Part shown: piece by piece, positions 6,418 to 12,537 of the stretch
How the letters are laid out: each line of letters begins with the position of its first letter
Position numbering within the stretch: position 1 is the first letter of the stretch
Origin: Actinomycetota bacterium
Lineage (GTDB): Bacteria > Actinomycetota > Humimicrobiia > Humimicrobiales > Humimicrobiaceae
Assembly: GCA_003155275.1 (NCBI GenBank)
Contig: PMCC01000169.1
Span: forward strand, 2,348-15,337
Length of the DNA: 12,990 nucleotides
Direction of reading: 5' to 3'
The notes under the pieces: generated by a model
What the model was told of the DNA's origin: nothing
The model's input: the letters and a program-made list of their open reading frames with translations, nothing else
Database searches by the model: none
Made by a program: the position numbers and the translations under genes

Positions 6418-7643
6418 AACAGTTGGGTTAATTTGTAATCACCACTTTCATTGAGATTGCTATCTACAACAGCAATCTCGCTTATTTTCCTATTTTTAAT
6501 ATTGTTGTTTTCATCCTTTTCGCATTCAAGAAAAATAACCGCATCAACCGCTCTTGAGACGATTTTCTTTACAATACTGCTGCTCAAATTGGATCTGTAT
6601 TCCATGGCAAACATTTCAATCCTTAAAAGAGCATCGTATGCAGAATCAGCATGAATTGTGCCAAAGCTTCCCCTGTGGCCAGTATTTAATGCCTGCAACA
6701 TCTGGTAAGCGGCCATGCTGTTTCTTACCTCGCCAACAATTATCCTGTCAGCTTTTAGCCGTAAAGTCTCAAATAATAATTTCTCCTGGTTTACCTCATT
6801 ATCTATTTCCCTTGCTTTTGGCCTTGTTGTCAGCATTCTGACATATGGGTGGCTGTTGAGTTTGATTTCCGGAATATCCTGGATAAGGCTTATTATCTCA
6901 TTTTTATCAATAAGTTTTGCAAGGGTATTAAGCAAGGTGGTTTTTCCGGAACCCATTGAACCAGCAATAAGAATATTTCGCTTTTCTTGTACGAATTTTT
7001 TAAGCATCCGCATCGTTTCAGCTGAAAACATTCCAAGTTGAAACTGATCCTCAAGCTGGAAATCAAGACAGTTAAAAACTCGTATTGTTATGTATATCCT
7101 GTCTGATACAGGAGGTATTATTATCGAGCATCTGCTTCCGTCATAAAGCTCGGTATTTAAAAAAGGGATACGCTGGTCAACATTCTTTCCTGAACCAAGC
7201 TTTATTCTGTCGATGATAAGATTGACTTCATCCATGTTTTTAAAGACTTCACCAAGATAATTCTTAACACCATTTTTAATTACAATCATTTCCTTGTCCT
7301 GGATAAAAATATCTGTTATTGTTTTATCAGTAAGATACCTTTCAAGTATGCCCAGTCCAAAGATCTCTGAGACCGCTTTTTCTATTAATTCTTCATCGAT
7401 TTTGATTACAGCGTAAGGATATTTATGGCTTAGCAGTTCTGAAAAAAATATAAATATTTTTTCCCTGCACTCATTTCTGTCTTTAAAATTATCTGAAAAA
7501 AAACTACTGTCTTTTTTAATCTTTTCTGTTAAAAGACTCAGCAAATCCTTTTCAAGCTTGTATGAAATCGCTTCGACTTTACCTACCGTACCAATCTCAT
7601 GTAAATTCGTTTCACTTCTTCCAGTTTTAAGATCAGTTGACAT
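6414..7643 (-). CDS. cpaF: CpaF/TadA secretion ATPase of the Tad pilus
   Basis: This 409-residue cytoplasmic hexameric ATPase of the GspE/VirB11 superfamily energises Flp pilus assembly. An N-terminal domain (about 30-200) includes the FGLGILERYLTDKTITDIFI block (95-114) typical of CpaF. The P-loop is GSMGSGKTT (228-236), the Walker B region is IIVGEVR (301-307), and the conserved 'GH.GS..T.HA' loop is GHRGSFGTIHA (322-332). I place the start at ATG 7643. It has AGGAG 6 bases upstream and overlaps the parA-like stop by 11 bases, indicating translational coupling. The open frame runs 68 codons further upstream, but that extension lies entirely inside the preceding gene and has no CpaF-like sequence. 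All catalytic motifs appear intact. Confidence 0.93.
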   Translation of the reverse strand: MSTDLKTGRSETNLHEIGTVGKVEAISYKLEKDLLSLLTEKIKKDSSFFSDNFKDRNECREKIFIFFSELLSHKYPYAVIKIDEELIEKAVSEIFGLGILERYLTDKTITDIFIQDKEMIVIKNGVKNYLGEVFKNMDEVNLIIDRIKLGSGKNVDQRIPFLNTELYDGSRCSIIIPPVSDRIYITIRVFNCLDFQLEDQFQLGMFSAETMRMLKKFVQEKRNILIAGSMGSGKTTLLNTLAKLIDKNEIISLIQDIPEIKLNSHPYVRMLTTRPKAREIDNEVNQEKLLFETLRLKADRIIVGEVRNSMAAYQMLQALNTGHRGSFGTIHADSAYDALLRIEMFAMEYRSNLSSSIVKKIVSRAVDAVIFLECEKDENNNIKNRKISEIAVVDSNLNESGDYKLTQLL

Positions 7644-8373
7644 CAGGAACTCCTTTAAATAATCCATTTTCAATAATTTTGCCGACCTGCCTGTAGAAAC
7701 CTGACCTTTGTATGGACGATGAGCCTTCAGCAAAAACAGATTTATTGAAATTTTTCTCAAAAGGCAGGAAACCCTGCACCGGCAATCCGGAGATCCTTGC
7801 AAAATCCCATAACTTAAAGCAGTCTTTAATGGTTTTTTTATTAACAAGAAGATTGATTATATTTTTTGAAATGAAAAATCCTTTTGTCAGAATATCATGA
7901 TAATTTATCACCCTGTTGAAGCTTTCAATTGAAGAATCGGTGACAAGCAATATTTTTTTTGACTCTGAAAGCATATTTATAGTCATTGAGTTTAATACAG
8001 TCTGCGTATCGGTGATTACATTTGTATAATTCATTTTGATGACATCTAGCAGTAAAAACAGTTCCTCTTTTTTTACAGATTCGGCGGCAAGAGGGTTTTG
8101 GAGTCCCATCAGGATATCAAGATTGCAGTTAATATTTTTTACATATTTGTTGAGGCTGTCCGGATACCTCAAGGCCATTTCAAGTGAATTTTTCTTGTCA
8201 ATATCAAACAAAGTACCAAAATCACCAGGCGAGCAGTCCAACTCAAAAAGTAATGTCGGCTCCTTTAATTTTTGGCTGAAATAACACCCCGCAGCAATTG
8301 CTATAGATGTTTTACCTACCCCACCTTTATTGGAAACTATGGATATTATGTTTTTAGCCACACTTGCCTTCAT
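7633..8373 (-). CDS. ParA/MinD-type P-loop ATPase of the Tad locus
   Basis: This 246-residue ATPase has a complete deviant Walker A, KGGVGKTS (16-23), followed by LLFELDCSPGDFGTLF (41-56). Those are the switch elements of the MinD/CpaE branch of the ParA superfamily. It shows no DNA-binding domain and no obvious C-terminal amphipathic helix. The tadZ-like protein of the same operon carries an altered Walker A, so this gene may supply the ATP-hydrolysing partner; two such ATPases in one Tad operon is worth noting. It has a good AGGAG 8 bases before its ATG and is preceded by a 184-base gap. It overlaps cpaF by 11 bases. The likely role is positioning or regulating the pilus machine; the family is sure, the role inferred. 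Confidence 0.85.
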   Translation of the reverse strand: MKASVAKNIISIVSNKGGVGKTSIAIAAGCYFSQKLKEPTLLFELDCSPGDFGTLFDIDKKNSLEMALRYPDSLNKYVKNINCNLDILMGLQNPLAAESVKKEELFLLLDVIKMNYTNVITDTQTVLNSMTINMLSESKKILLVTDSSIESFNRVINYHDILTKGFFISKNIINLLVNKKTIKDCFKLWDFARISGLPVQGFLPFEKNFNKSVFAEGSSSIQRSGFYRQVGKIIENGLFKGVPDVN

Positions 8374-8557
8374 AAGAATTACTCCTAAAGATCTTTAAAT
8401 AACCTTATTACTTTTTACCTAACCGACCAGTTATTTGTTACAGTATTCATCCCGCCAGTTTTTTCTAAAAACACCTTAAAATACTTTGCCACATTTTTGT
8501 TAAAATTTAGTTTGCCTTACATTTACTGAGTTAGGTTTATTACAAAAGATTCTGTTT
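8374..8557 (-). promoter_or_regulatory. 184-base spacer between cpaB-like and parA-like genes
   Basis: This is the second largest gap in the operon. It holds a near-duplicated motif on the minus strand (AACTGGCGGG and AACTGGTCGG, about 28 bases apart) and a distant inverted pair, ACCTAAC 8417-8423 with GTTAGGT 8530-8536. These could allow a large hairpin or regulator binding. I see no convincing -10/-35 pair. The downstream end carries the AGGAG of the next gene. Confidence 0.25.
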
Positions 8558-9568
8558 TTATTCCATAGAAACTTTTTCCAAAAAAATCTTATATTTATCT
8601 TCCTTTGTAATCCTTGAGATGACCGGCGCTTCCTTAAGGCTGCATTTTATAAAAATACACCAGCTGCTTTTATTTTTAGCAGCAATAAGTCCGTTGCTTT
8701 CTGTATCTGTTTTCTTAATATCAACTATTTTCAGGTTTTTTATAATTATCTGGCCATCAATTATCATGATATTTTCAGCGAGGGAAAAACTGTTTAAATC
8801 TATAATGCTTTTGCCTGTGCTACCGGCGGTTTCGTCTGGTGTACTGCCTGTATTTTCATCTGTAGTCACAATTGCAGTTTCACTTGTAGTGTCTCCTTTA
8901 GTTTCAACTGAAGCGCTTATAGTAGTTTCAGTTGCTGTGCTTTCTGCACTTTCGCCTGATGTACTTTTTAAAGTTTCATTAGATAAGCTGTCTGAGGCTT
9001 TGTTTGACGAAGTGCCTACAGTTTCATCCGATATATTACCCAAAGTTATTTCAGGAACTTTGGGTTCGGCAATAGTCACACTGTTTCCATAAGCACCTGA
9101 AGTGACCCCACTGACGGCAGAATAGTAATTGCTGTCTTTTTCCTTCTCAGTAGAAACTATACTGATGTTATTGCCTATCTTAAGCTCGTCCATAAGCGGC
9201 TCCTGATAATTTAAATTTATTGCCATCAGGACTTCGCCTTCTACCATCTCTTCAAACATACCTTTTTCGGAGTCCTCGCCGCTAAAAAGTCCGGTGGTCA
9301 AAGGATCGCCTTTTTTTCTTTCAGCTTTTATTATCATTCCTATTATTCCAGTTTTCTCAGAAATATAGCCCTCGGGAAGAGCCTGCTTAAAGTAGGGAAG
9401 CATTCTGATATCTTTTTCTTCTATCTTTGAATTTTTATCAATGTCCCCTGCTGCAACTGCTATATTAATTCTTTCAAAATAATTATTCAGCAATAAATAT
9501 GTGCCGGCTCCAAGTATGACTGCACCCGCCAAAGCAAGTGCTAGGTATTTTTTACCTGAAAATGCCAT
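8558..9568 (-). CDS. cpaB: CpaB/RcpC-like Flp pilus assembly protein with SAF domain
   Basis: This 336-residue protein has an N-terminal transmembrane anchor (about 7-28). A SAF/CpaB domain follows (about 35-95), opening INIAVAAGDIDKNSKIEEKD and containing LPEGYISEKTGIIGMIIKAE, the usual 'v.vA..di..G..i...dl' and 'G...r..i..Ge' pattern. A second strand-rich part (about 110-140, GEVLMAINLNYQ) is the RcpC-like extension. Residues about 180-254 are a low-complexity linker rich in S, T, E and D with recurring S(D/N)ET-type units. A conserved tail follows (about 255-336). CpaB proteins are envelope components of the pilus export path; in a monoderm it would face the wall. The linker is longer than I would expect for the family. 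The start is 41 bases after the tadZ stop, with a weak ribosome binding site. Confidence 0.85.
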   Translation of the reverse strand: MAFSGKKYLALALAGAVILGAGTYLLLNNYFERINIAVAAGDIDKNSKIEEKDIRMLPYFKQALPEGYISEKTGIIGMIIKAERKKGDPLTTGLFSGEDSEKGMFEEMVEGEVLMAINLNYQEPLMDELKIGNNISIVSTEKEKDSNYYSAVSGVTSGAYGNSVTIAEPKVPEITLGNISDETVGTSSNKASDSLSNETLKSTSGESAESTATETTISASVETKGDTTSETAIVTTDENTGSTPDETAGSTGKSIIDLNSFSLAENIMIIDGQIIIKNLKIVDIKKTDTESNGLIAAKNKSSWCIFIKCSLKEAPVISRITKEDKYKIFLEKVSME

Positions 9569-9609
9569 GTTTTAATTCCAGTCCTAATAATTGTTAAAAA
9601 ATTTATTTT

Positions 9610-11469
9610 TTAGTCGCATGTGAGAGATTCCATTACTTTTTTCGTAAACCCCTGCATATCTTTATTATTTGAAAAATCGCACTCTTTAAAATCTGATTTT
9701 CCCGATAAAAAGGAATTTTCGTTGATGCTTACAATTTCTTTTAAACTGATAAATTCGCTGATATTGTTTTTTATAAAGCTGTGGTTGTTGTTATTTTTGT
9801 TTTTATTTAAAACAAGTATTTTTTCCATATCACTATATATGAATCTTTTATTTATACTAGCAAGCCTACCTATACTTCCGGGTGTATAATCTGATACCAT
9901 TATGGTAAGGTCAGCCATATCCAAGACTCCAAAAAATATATCATTTATCTGGTTCGGCAAATCAAATATTAGCAGATGATACTTTTTCCTCGCAACATCA
10001 ACAATGCTGTAAATGTCCTGCATATCAAGTTTTTTTGTAAGATCATAAGAGGGCGGGGGCTGTAATATATCAAAATGTCCCTTGAAATTGATAACAGAAT
10101 TTTCCATTGATGCTCTGTTGTAGCCTTCAGTAAAAATCACCATGTTAGGACTTTTTGGCATTCCGAGATAGTATCCGATGTCACTTCCTCCTTCAGAAAA
10201 ATTAAGGTCTATAAGCAAAGTCTTAAGTTTCCTGAATTCATAAGCCAGGTAAAGCGACAGGAAAGTACTGCCTACGCCTCCTTTGGCTTTTACAAATACC
10301 ATTATTTTTTGTTTTATGGTAACCACCTTCCCCGGCCCCGACATCAGGCTTTCATTTTCCCTACCGGTATTATCCGTTAAGTGCTGTTTGCATAAGCTGT
10401 CATTTTTCTTAACATATTCATGCATATTCTGGTTTGGTTTTCTTATTTCTTCATTATCCTCATTATCCAAAAAGCCATCATTGGCTTCCTGAGCCACTTC
10501 TTTCCAGAAATCATTATATAATTGGGATTGTTTACTTTGCTCTTTATCGGGTTTCATACTTATATTCTTAATGTTTGTGGGTCCAATACCTGCATACTCA
10601 GTGTTTGCAGTCCCCTTATCTGCAGCCTTAATGCCTGAGATCCCGGTGTTTTCATGACCGGTGTTTGTGTTCTGAGCAATAACTGACCTGGTGTTTATAT
10701 CTTCAATGTCTGTAAGCTCGCTGTTTTCGTCCTTATTGTTTGTATCACTAATTTTTGCAGTATCAGTGTTTACTCCCTTAACACTTGCAACCAGAGTACT
10801 TTTATCTCCAAAGTCAGTGGTCCCAGTGTTTGTGATTTCAAAACCTTCAGCCCCATTGTTTATGTCCCAAAATTTTGCAGCTTCTGTGCTTGTGTCCTCA
10901 ATGTTTGTGTCTTCAATGTTTGTGCCCCAAATGTCTGGATTTTTCTTACCAACGGATTTTTTTAAGGCATGTTTTTTATTACTAGGCTTTATGTTTGCAG
11001 TTATATAATCCACCGAATTGCCAGTACCGGCATTTGCACCTGGCCTTGGCCTGAAAATCTTTTCAAAGGAATTCATTAGATGCCTGCCGGAACCTGATTT
11101 TTTCAGAGTGATTTTTTCATCATATTCTTTTTTAATAATGCTTAAAACTTCTTCTCTGTCAACTGGATAGCTTAGGTCTTTTCCCATTACGTAGACTTTA
11201 ACCTTTTTTCTTTCAGCTTTTTTAGCAATTGCTTCCAGGCCACCTATTTTTGGACCGATAATAATTATGTCGATTTTTTCATAATCAATTATAAAATTTA
11301 CTGCAAACTCACTGCTTAAATTCAGGAAATTATAATTTTCCTTAATATCTGACAGGGCCTCAAATGTTTCCCACCGGGTATCTGCGATGATGATATTGAA
11401 ATTCTTATTTCCATTTCCTGATCCATTTACGGATCTTTTATTTTTTCCGAAAATATTTAAATCTGTCAT
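9610..11469 (-). CDS. tadZ: TadZ/CpaE-like localisation protein, with long T/N/D-rich linker
   Basis: This 619-residue protein is encoded by the first gene of the pilus operon. Residues about 24-120 resemble the atypical receiver domain of TadZ/CpaE (alternating strands NIIIAD, DIIIIGP, KVYVMG). Residues about 180-305 are a low-complexity, degenerate repeat rich in N, T, D and E. Residues about 386-610 are a MinD/ParA-like ATPase domain with VFVKAKGGVGSTFLSLYLAY (391-410), LLIDLNFSEGG (418-428) and a Walker B-like HLLIFDLP (498-505). The Walker A reads KGGVGST where active ParA proteins have KGGVGKT, so the phosphate-binding lysine is replaced by Ser401; TadZ-family proteins are known to have atypical P-loops. 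TadZ normally marks the cell pole or other site where the pilus is built. No Shine-Dalgarno precedes the ATG. The length is well above the usual 370-500. Confidence 0.85.
   Translation of the reverse strand: MTDLNIFGKNKRSVNGSGNGNKNFNIIIADTRWETFEALSDIKENYNFLNLSSEFAVNFIIDYEKIDIIIIGPKIGGLEAIAKKAERKKVKVYVMGKDLSYPVDREEVLSIIKKEYDEKITLKKSGSGRHLMNSFEKIFRPRPGANAGTGNSVDYITANIKPSNKKHALKKSVGKKNPDIWGTNIEDTNIEDTSTEAAKFWDINNGAEGFEITNTGTTDFGDKSTLVASVKGVNTDTAKISDTNNKDENSELTDIEDINTRSVIAQNTNTGHENTGISGIKAADKGTANTEYAGIGPTNIKNISMKPDKEQSKQSQLYNDFWKEVAQEANDGFLDNEDNEEIRKPNQNMHEYVKKNDSLCKQHLTDNTGRENESLMSGPGKVVTIKQKIMVFVKAKGGVGSTFLSLYLAYEFRKLKTLLIDLNFSEGGSDIGYYLGMPKSPNMVIFTEGYNRASMENSVINFKGHFDILQPPPSYDLTKKLDMQDIYSIVDVARKKYHLLIFDLPNQINDIFFGVLDMADLTIMVSDYTPGSIGRLASINKRFIYSDMEKILVLNKNKNNNNHSFIKNNISEFISLKEIVSINENSFLSGKSDFKECDFSNNKDMQGFTKKVMESLTCD
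10570..10930. repeat. Degenerate repeat tract encoding the TadZ linker
   Basis: Over about 360 bases the plus strand repeatedly shows TGTTTGTG-like cores at irregular intervals of roughly 15-50 bases. On the coding strand these give N-T-N/D and I-E-D-T peptides. The clearest pair is CAATGTTTGTG copied 15 bases apart near 10898-10923 (protein NIEDTNIEDT). The units are in frame and strongly diverged. Confidence 0.6.
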
Positions 11470-11493
11470 CTTAAAATAAAAAAATAAAAAAAG

Positions 11494-11520
11494 TTTATAT
11501 TTCAGGCCTTTATATTTCAG
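11494..11520 (-). repeat. Duplicated 12-mer in the tadZ leader
   Basis: TTTATATTTCAG occurs twice, at 11494-11505 and 11509-11520, spaced exactly 15 bases apart, in the untranslated leader upstream of tadZ. It could be a regulator or RNA-binding site, or a chance duplication in AT-rich DNA. Confidence 0.4.
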
Positions 11521-11647
11521 ACTTCGACTTATTTTATAAAAATTATTGTAGTACCGGCGGTTTTACTCCTGTATTCTTACTAGTTTTAATATTTTATATA
11601 TAATTTTATTAATAGATATTTATAATACCTATTTTGTTTAAATAGTA

Positions 11648-11676
11648 TTGTTTATATTAGTAATATAAAGTATATT
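11648..11676 (+). promoter_or_regulatory. Candidate divergent promoter for the small nuclease-like gene
   Basis: TTGTTT (11648-11653) and TATATT (11671-11676) are separated by 17 bases. The -10 matches 5 of 6 consensus bases and the -35 is weak. Transcription would start near 11683, 77 bases before the ATG at 11760. It overlaps the oppositely directed pilus promoter. Confidence 0.4.
11651..11669. promoter_or_regulatory. Perfect 19-bp palindrome, candidate operator
   Basis: TTTATATTA-G-TAATATAAA is a perfect 9-bp inverted repeat around one central base. It covers the -10 of the leftward pilus promoter and lies in the spacer of the rightward promoter, so a bound protein could affect both. The all-A/T arms make chance occurrence less unlikely than the length suggests. 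Confidence 0.45.
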
Positions 11677-11682
11677 TGTCAA
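11654..11682 (-). promoter_or_regulatory. Candidate sigma70-type promoter of the pilus operon
   Basis: On the minus strand TTGACA (11682-11677) is followed after a 17-base spacer by TAATAT (11659-11654). The -35 is perfect and the -10 has 4 of 6 consensus bases. The predicted start near 11647 gives a leader of about 178 bases before the tadZ ATG. It is the only good promoter in the region ahead of the operon. Confidence 0.55.
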
Positions 11683-11759
11683 GTATTATATAAAAAGTTT
11701 TTAAAATTTAATTTCACTAGACAGACAAAATTTCTTTGAAAGTCTCAACTAACTAAATA

Positions 11760-12140
11760 ATGAATAGTTATAAAAAATTATTAGAAGAAAGAAGAACTTG
11801 GTTCAAAAATATTGGCAAGATTTATTGTCCTATTTTGAAAGAATACATCATATTTAATTCTAGGAACTTTAATCATCTTATTTACCCAAATGGGAAGTGG
11901 AGACCTAAAAAAGAACAAATGTATAAGTTAGGACTTTTACCTTTAGTAATACCAGTAATAAAAAACTCAACAAAAATATCTCAATATGAGAAATGCTTTG
12001 TTAAGAATTTAGGAAAAGAAGCAGAGTTTTGGACTTTAACAGAAATTGTTAGGGGACATCAAACCTTAATAAAAGTCATCTTAAGAAGAGTAGAAACAGG
12101 AAACATTGCTTTTCTAAGTGTTATGAAAATACAAAATTAA
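11760..12140 (+). CDS. Small basic protein resembling BECR-fold (PBECR-type) nuclease domains
   Basis: This is a 126-residue basic, soluble protein with no membrane segment. Its blocks are KIYCPILKEYIIFNSRNFNH (20-39), KKEQMYKLGLLPLVIPVIKN (50-69), EFWTLTEIV (about 90-98) and KVILRRVETGNIAFLSVMK (105-123). From memory this layout matches the small PBECR-type proteins of the Barnase/EndoU/colicin E5-D/RelE-like nuclease fold, many of which are annotated only as hypothetical. The terminal 'v.vilRr...g.i.f.Sv' strand pair with the paired arginines would be the likely active-site side. The nuclease activity is an inference from the fold resemblance. It stands alone, divergent from the pilus operon and convergent with a small RNA gene; no antitoxin-like protein gene is adjacent. 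No Shine-Dalgarno precedes the ATG, the first in its frame (TAA at 11754-11756). Confidence 0.6.
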   Translation: MNSYKKLLEERRTWFKNIGKIYCPILKEYIIFNSRNFNHLIYPNGKWRPKKEQMYKLGLLPLVIPVIKNSTKISQYEKCFVKNLGKEAEFWTLTEIVRGHQTLIKVILRRVETGNIAFLSVMKIQN

Positions 12141-12152
12141 AAGAAACCCTGA

Positions 12153-12251
12153 CAAAAACGAAAAACCACTTTTAAAAGAGTGGTTTTTCGTGTGCTTACT
12201 TTCGGCTTATGGGATCCCTTAGCCGAGACAAACCTTTCGGTTCATAAGCAC
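12153..12251 (-). ncRNA. Candidate independent small RNA with three-way-junction fold
   Basis: Read on the minus strand, the predicted transcript starts with GTGCTTA (12251-12245), which closes onto TAAGCAC (12198-12192). Inside are two hairpins. One is AACC-GAAA-GGTT, a GNRA tetraloop stem (12242-12231). The other is TCGGCT/AGCCGA (12226-12221 with 12207-12202), with a loop containing the self-complementary GGGATCCC. A strong terminator follows at once. A promoter 6-7 bases upstream puts the start on the first base of the outer stem. The total is about 99 nt. The sequence matches no RNA family that I recall, and it lacks tRNA features and the hammerhead core. The agreement of promoter, fold and terminator is the main evidence. 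Confidence 0.6.
12158..12191. terminator. Strong Rho-independent terminator, shared by two convergent units
   Basis: ACGAAAAACCACT (12158-12170) and AGTGGTTTTTCGT (12179-12191) form a perfect 13-bp stem with an 8-base loop. On the minus strand it is followed by TTTTG and ends the small RNA. On the plus strand it lies 18 bases after the nuclease-like gene and can end that mRNA too, though with a poorer U-tract (TTTTTCGTG). Confidence 0.85.
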
Positions 12252-12257
12252 AAGAAT

Positions 12258-12285
12258 ATAGTAGACTATTGATGTATTTTGTCAA
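12258..12285 (-). promoter_or_regulatory. Sigma70-type promoter of the small RNA
   Basis: On the minus strand a perfect TTGACA (12285-12280) is followed by TACTAT (12263-12258) after 16 bases. An alternative TATATT at 12260-12255 would have a 19-base spacer. The predicted start is near G12251, exactly the 5' base of the outer stem of the RNA fold. Confidence 0.6.
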
Positions 12286-12537
12286 ACCTTGCTTAACATT
12301 AACCTGGAATTTTATTTTTTTAAACTATATTAAAGCTATTATCGATTTCTCTATGATTCCACCTAAAAAGCCATTTCGTTTATGTATGCCTGTAAATGCT
12401 TAAATGATATTTTGTGATAAGTACTATAAACAGAATGCTTTTCTATTGCCCAAAAACTTTAAATGGTATTTGTATTAATATGGCCACAGTAGCTGCAGAT
12501 ATATGGCCAAAGATATATGTTATTAAGATATTCGGGG
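12286..12537. other. Intergenic region downstream of gatB
   Basis: These 252 AT-rich bases have no open frame of note. ATATGGCCA-type motifs occur twice (about 12479-12487 and 12501-12509 on plus). As GGCC-centred palindromes they could pair with each other after gatB, but no U-tract follows, so I do not call a terminator. Confidence 0.35.

Noticed and set aside
7644..7847. 68-codon N-terminal extension of CpaF
   Set aside because: It lies wholly within the parA-like gene in another frame, is Cys/Arg/Leu-rich and unlike CpaF. A clear AGGAG precedes the internal ATG at 7643.
8619..9092. 157-codon plus-strand open frame opposite cpaB
   Set aside because: It is the antisense shadow of the S/T/E-rich linker of cpaB, where biased codons remove stops on the other strand. 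The product is a featureless L/S/V-rich sequence.
10691..11008. 105-codon plus-strand open frame with repeated FVSSM-like peptides
   Set aside because: It is antisense to the degenerate N/T/D repeat of tadZ; the apparent repeats simply mirror that tract.
11470..11650. Cyclic-di-GMP riboswitch ahead of the pilus operon
   Set aside because: Such control would make sense for pili, but I find no GEMM-type core (the conserved GCAAA and tetraloop-receptor elements) in the leader.
12191..12252. tRNA or hammerhead ribozyme
   Set aside because: The fold is a three-way junction without acceptor CCA, T-loop or anticodon arm. The closest thing to the hammerhead CUGAUGA is CUUAUGA, without the matching GAAA and cleavage-site context.
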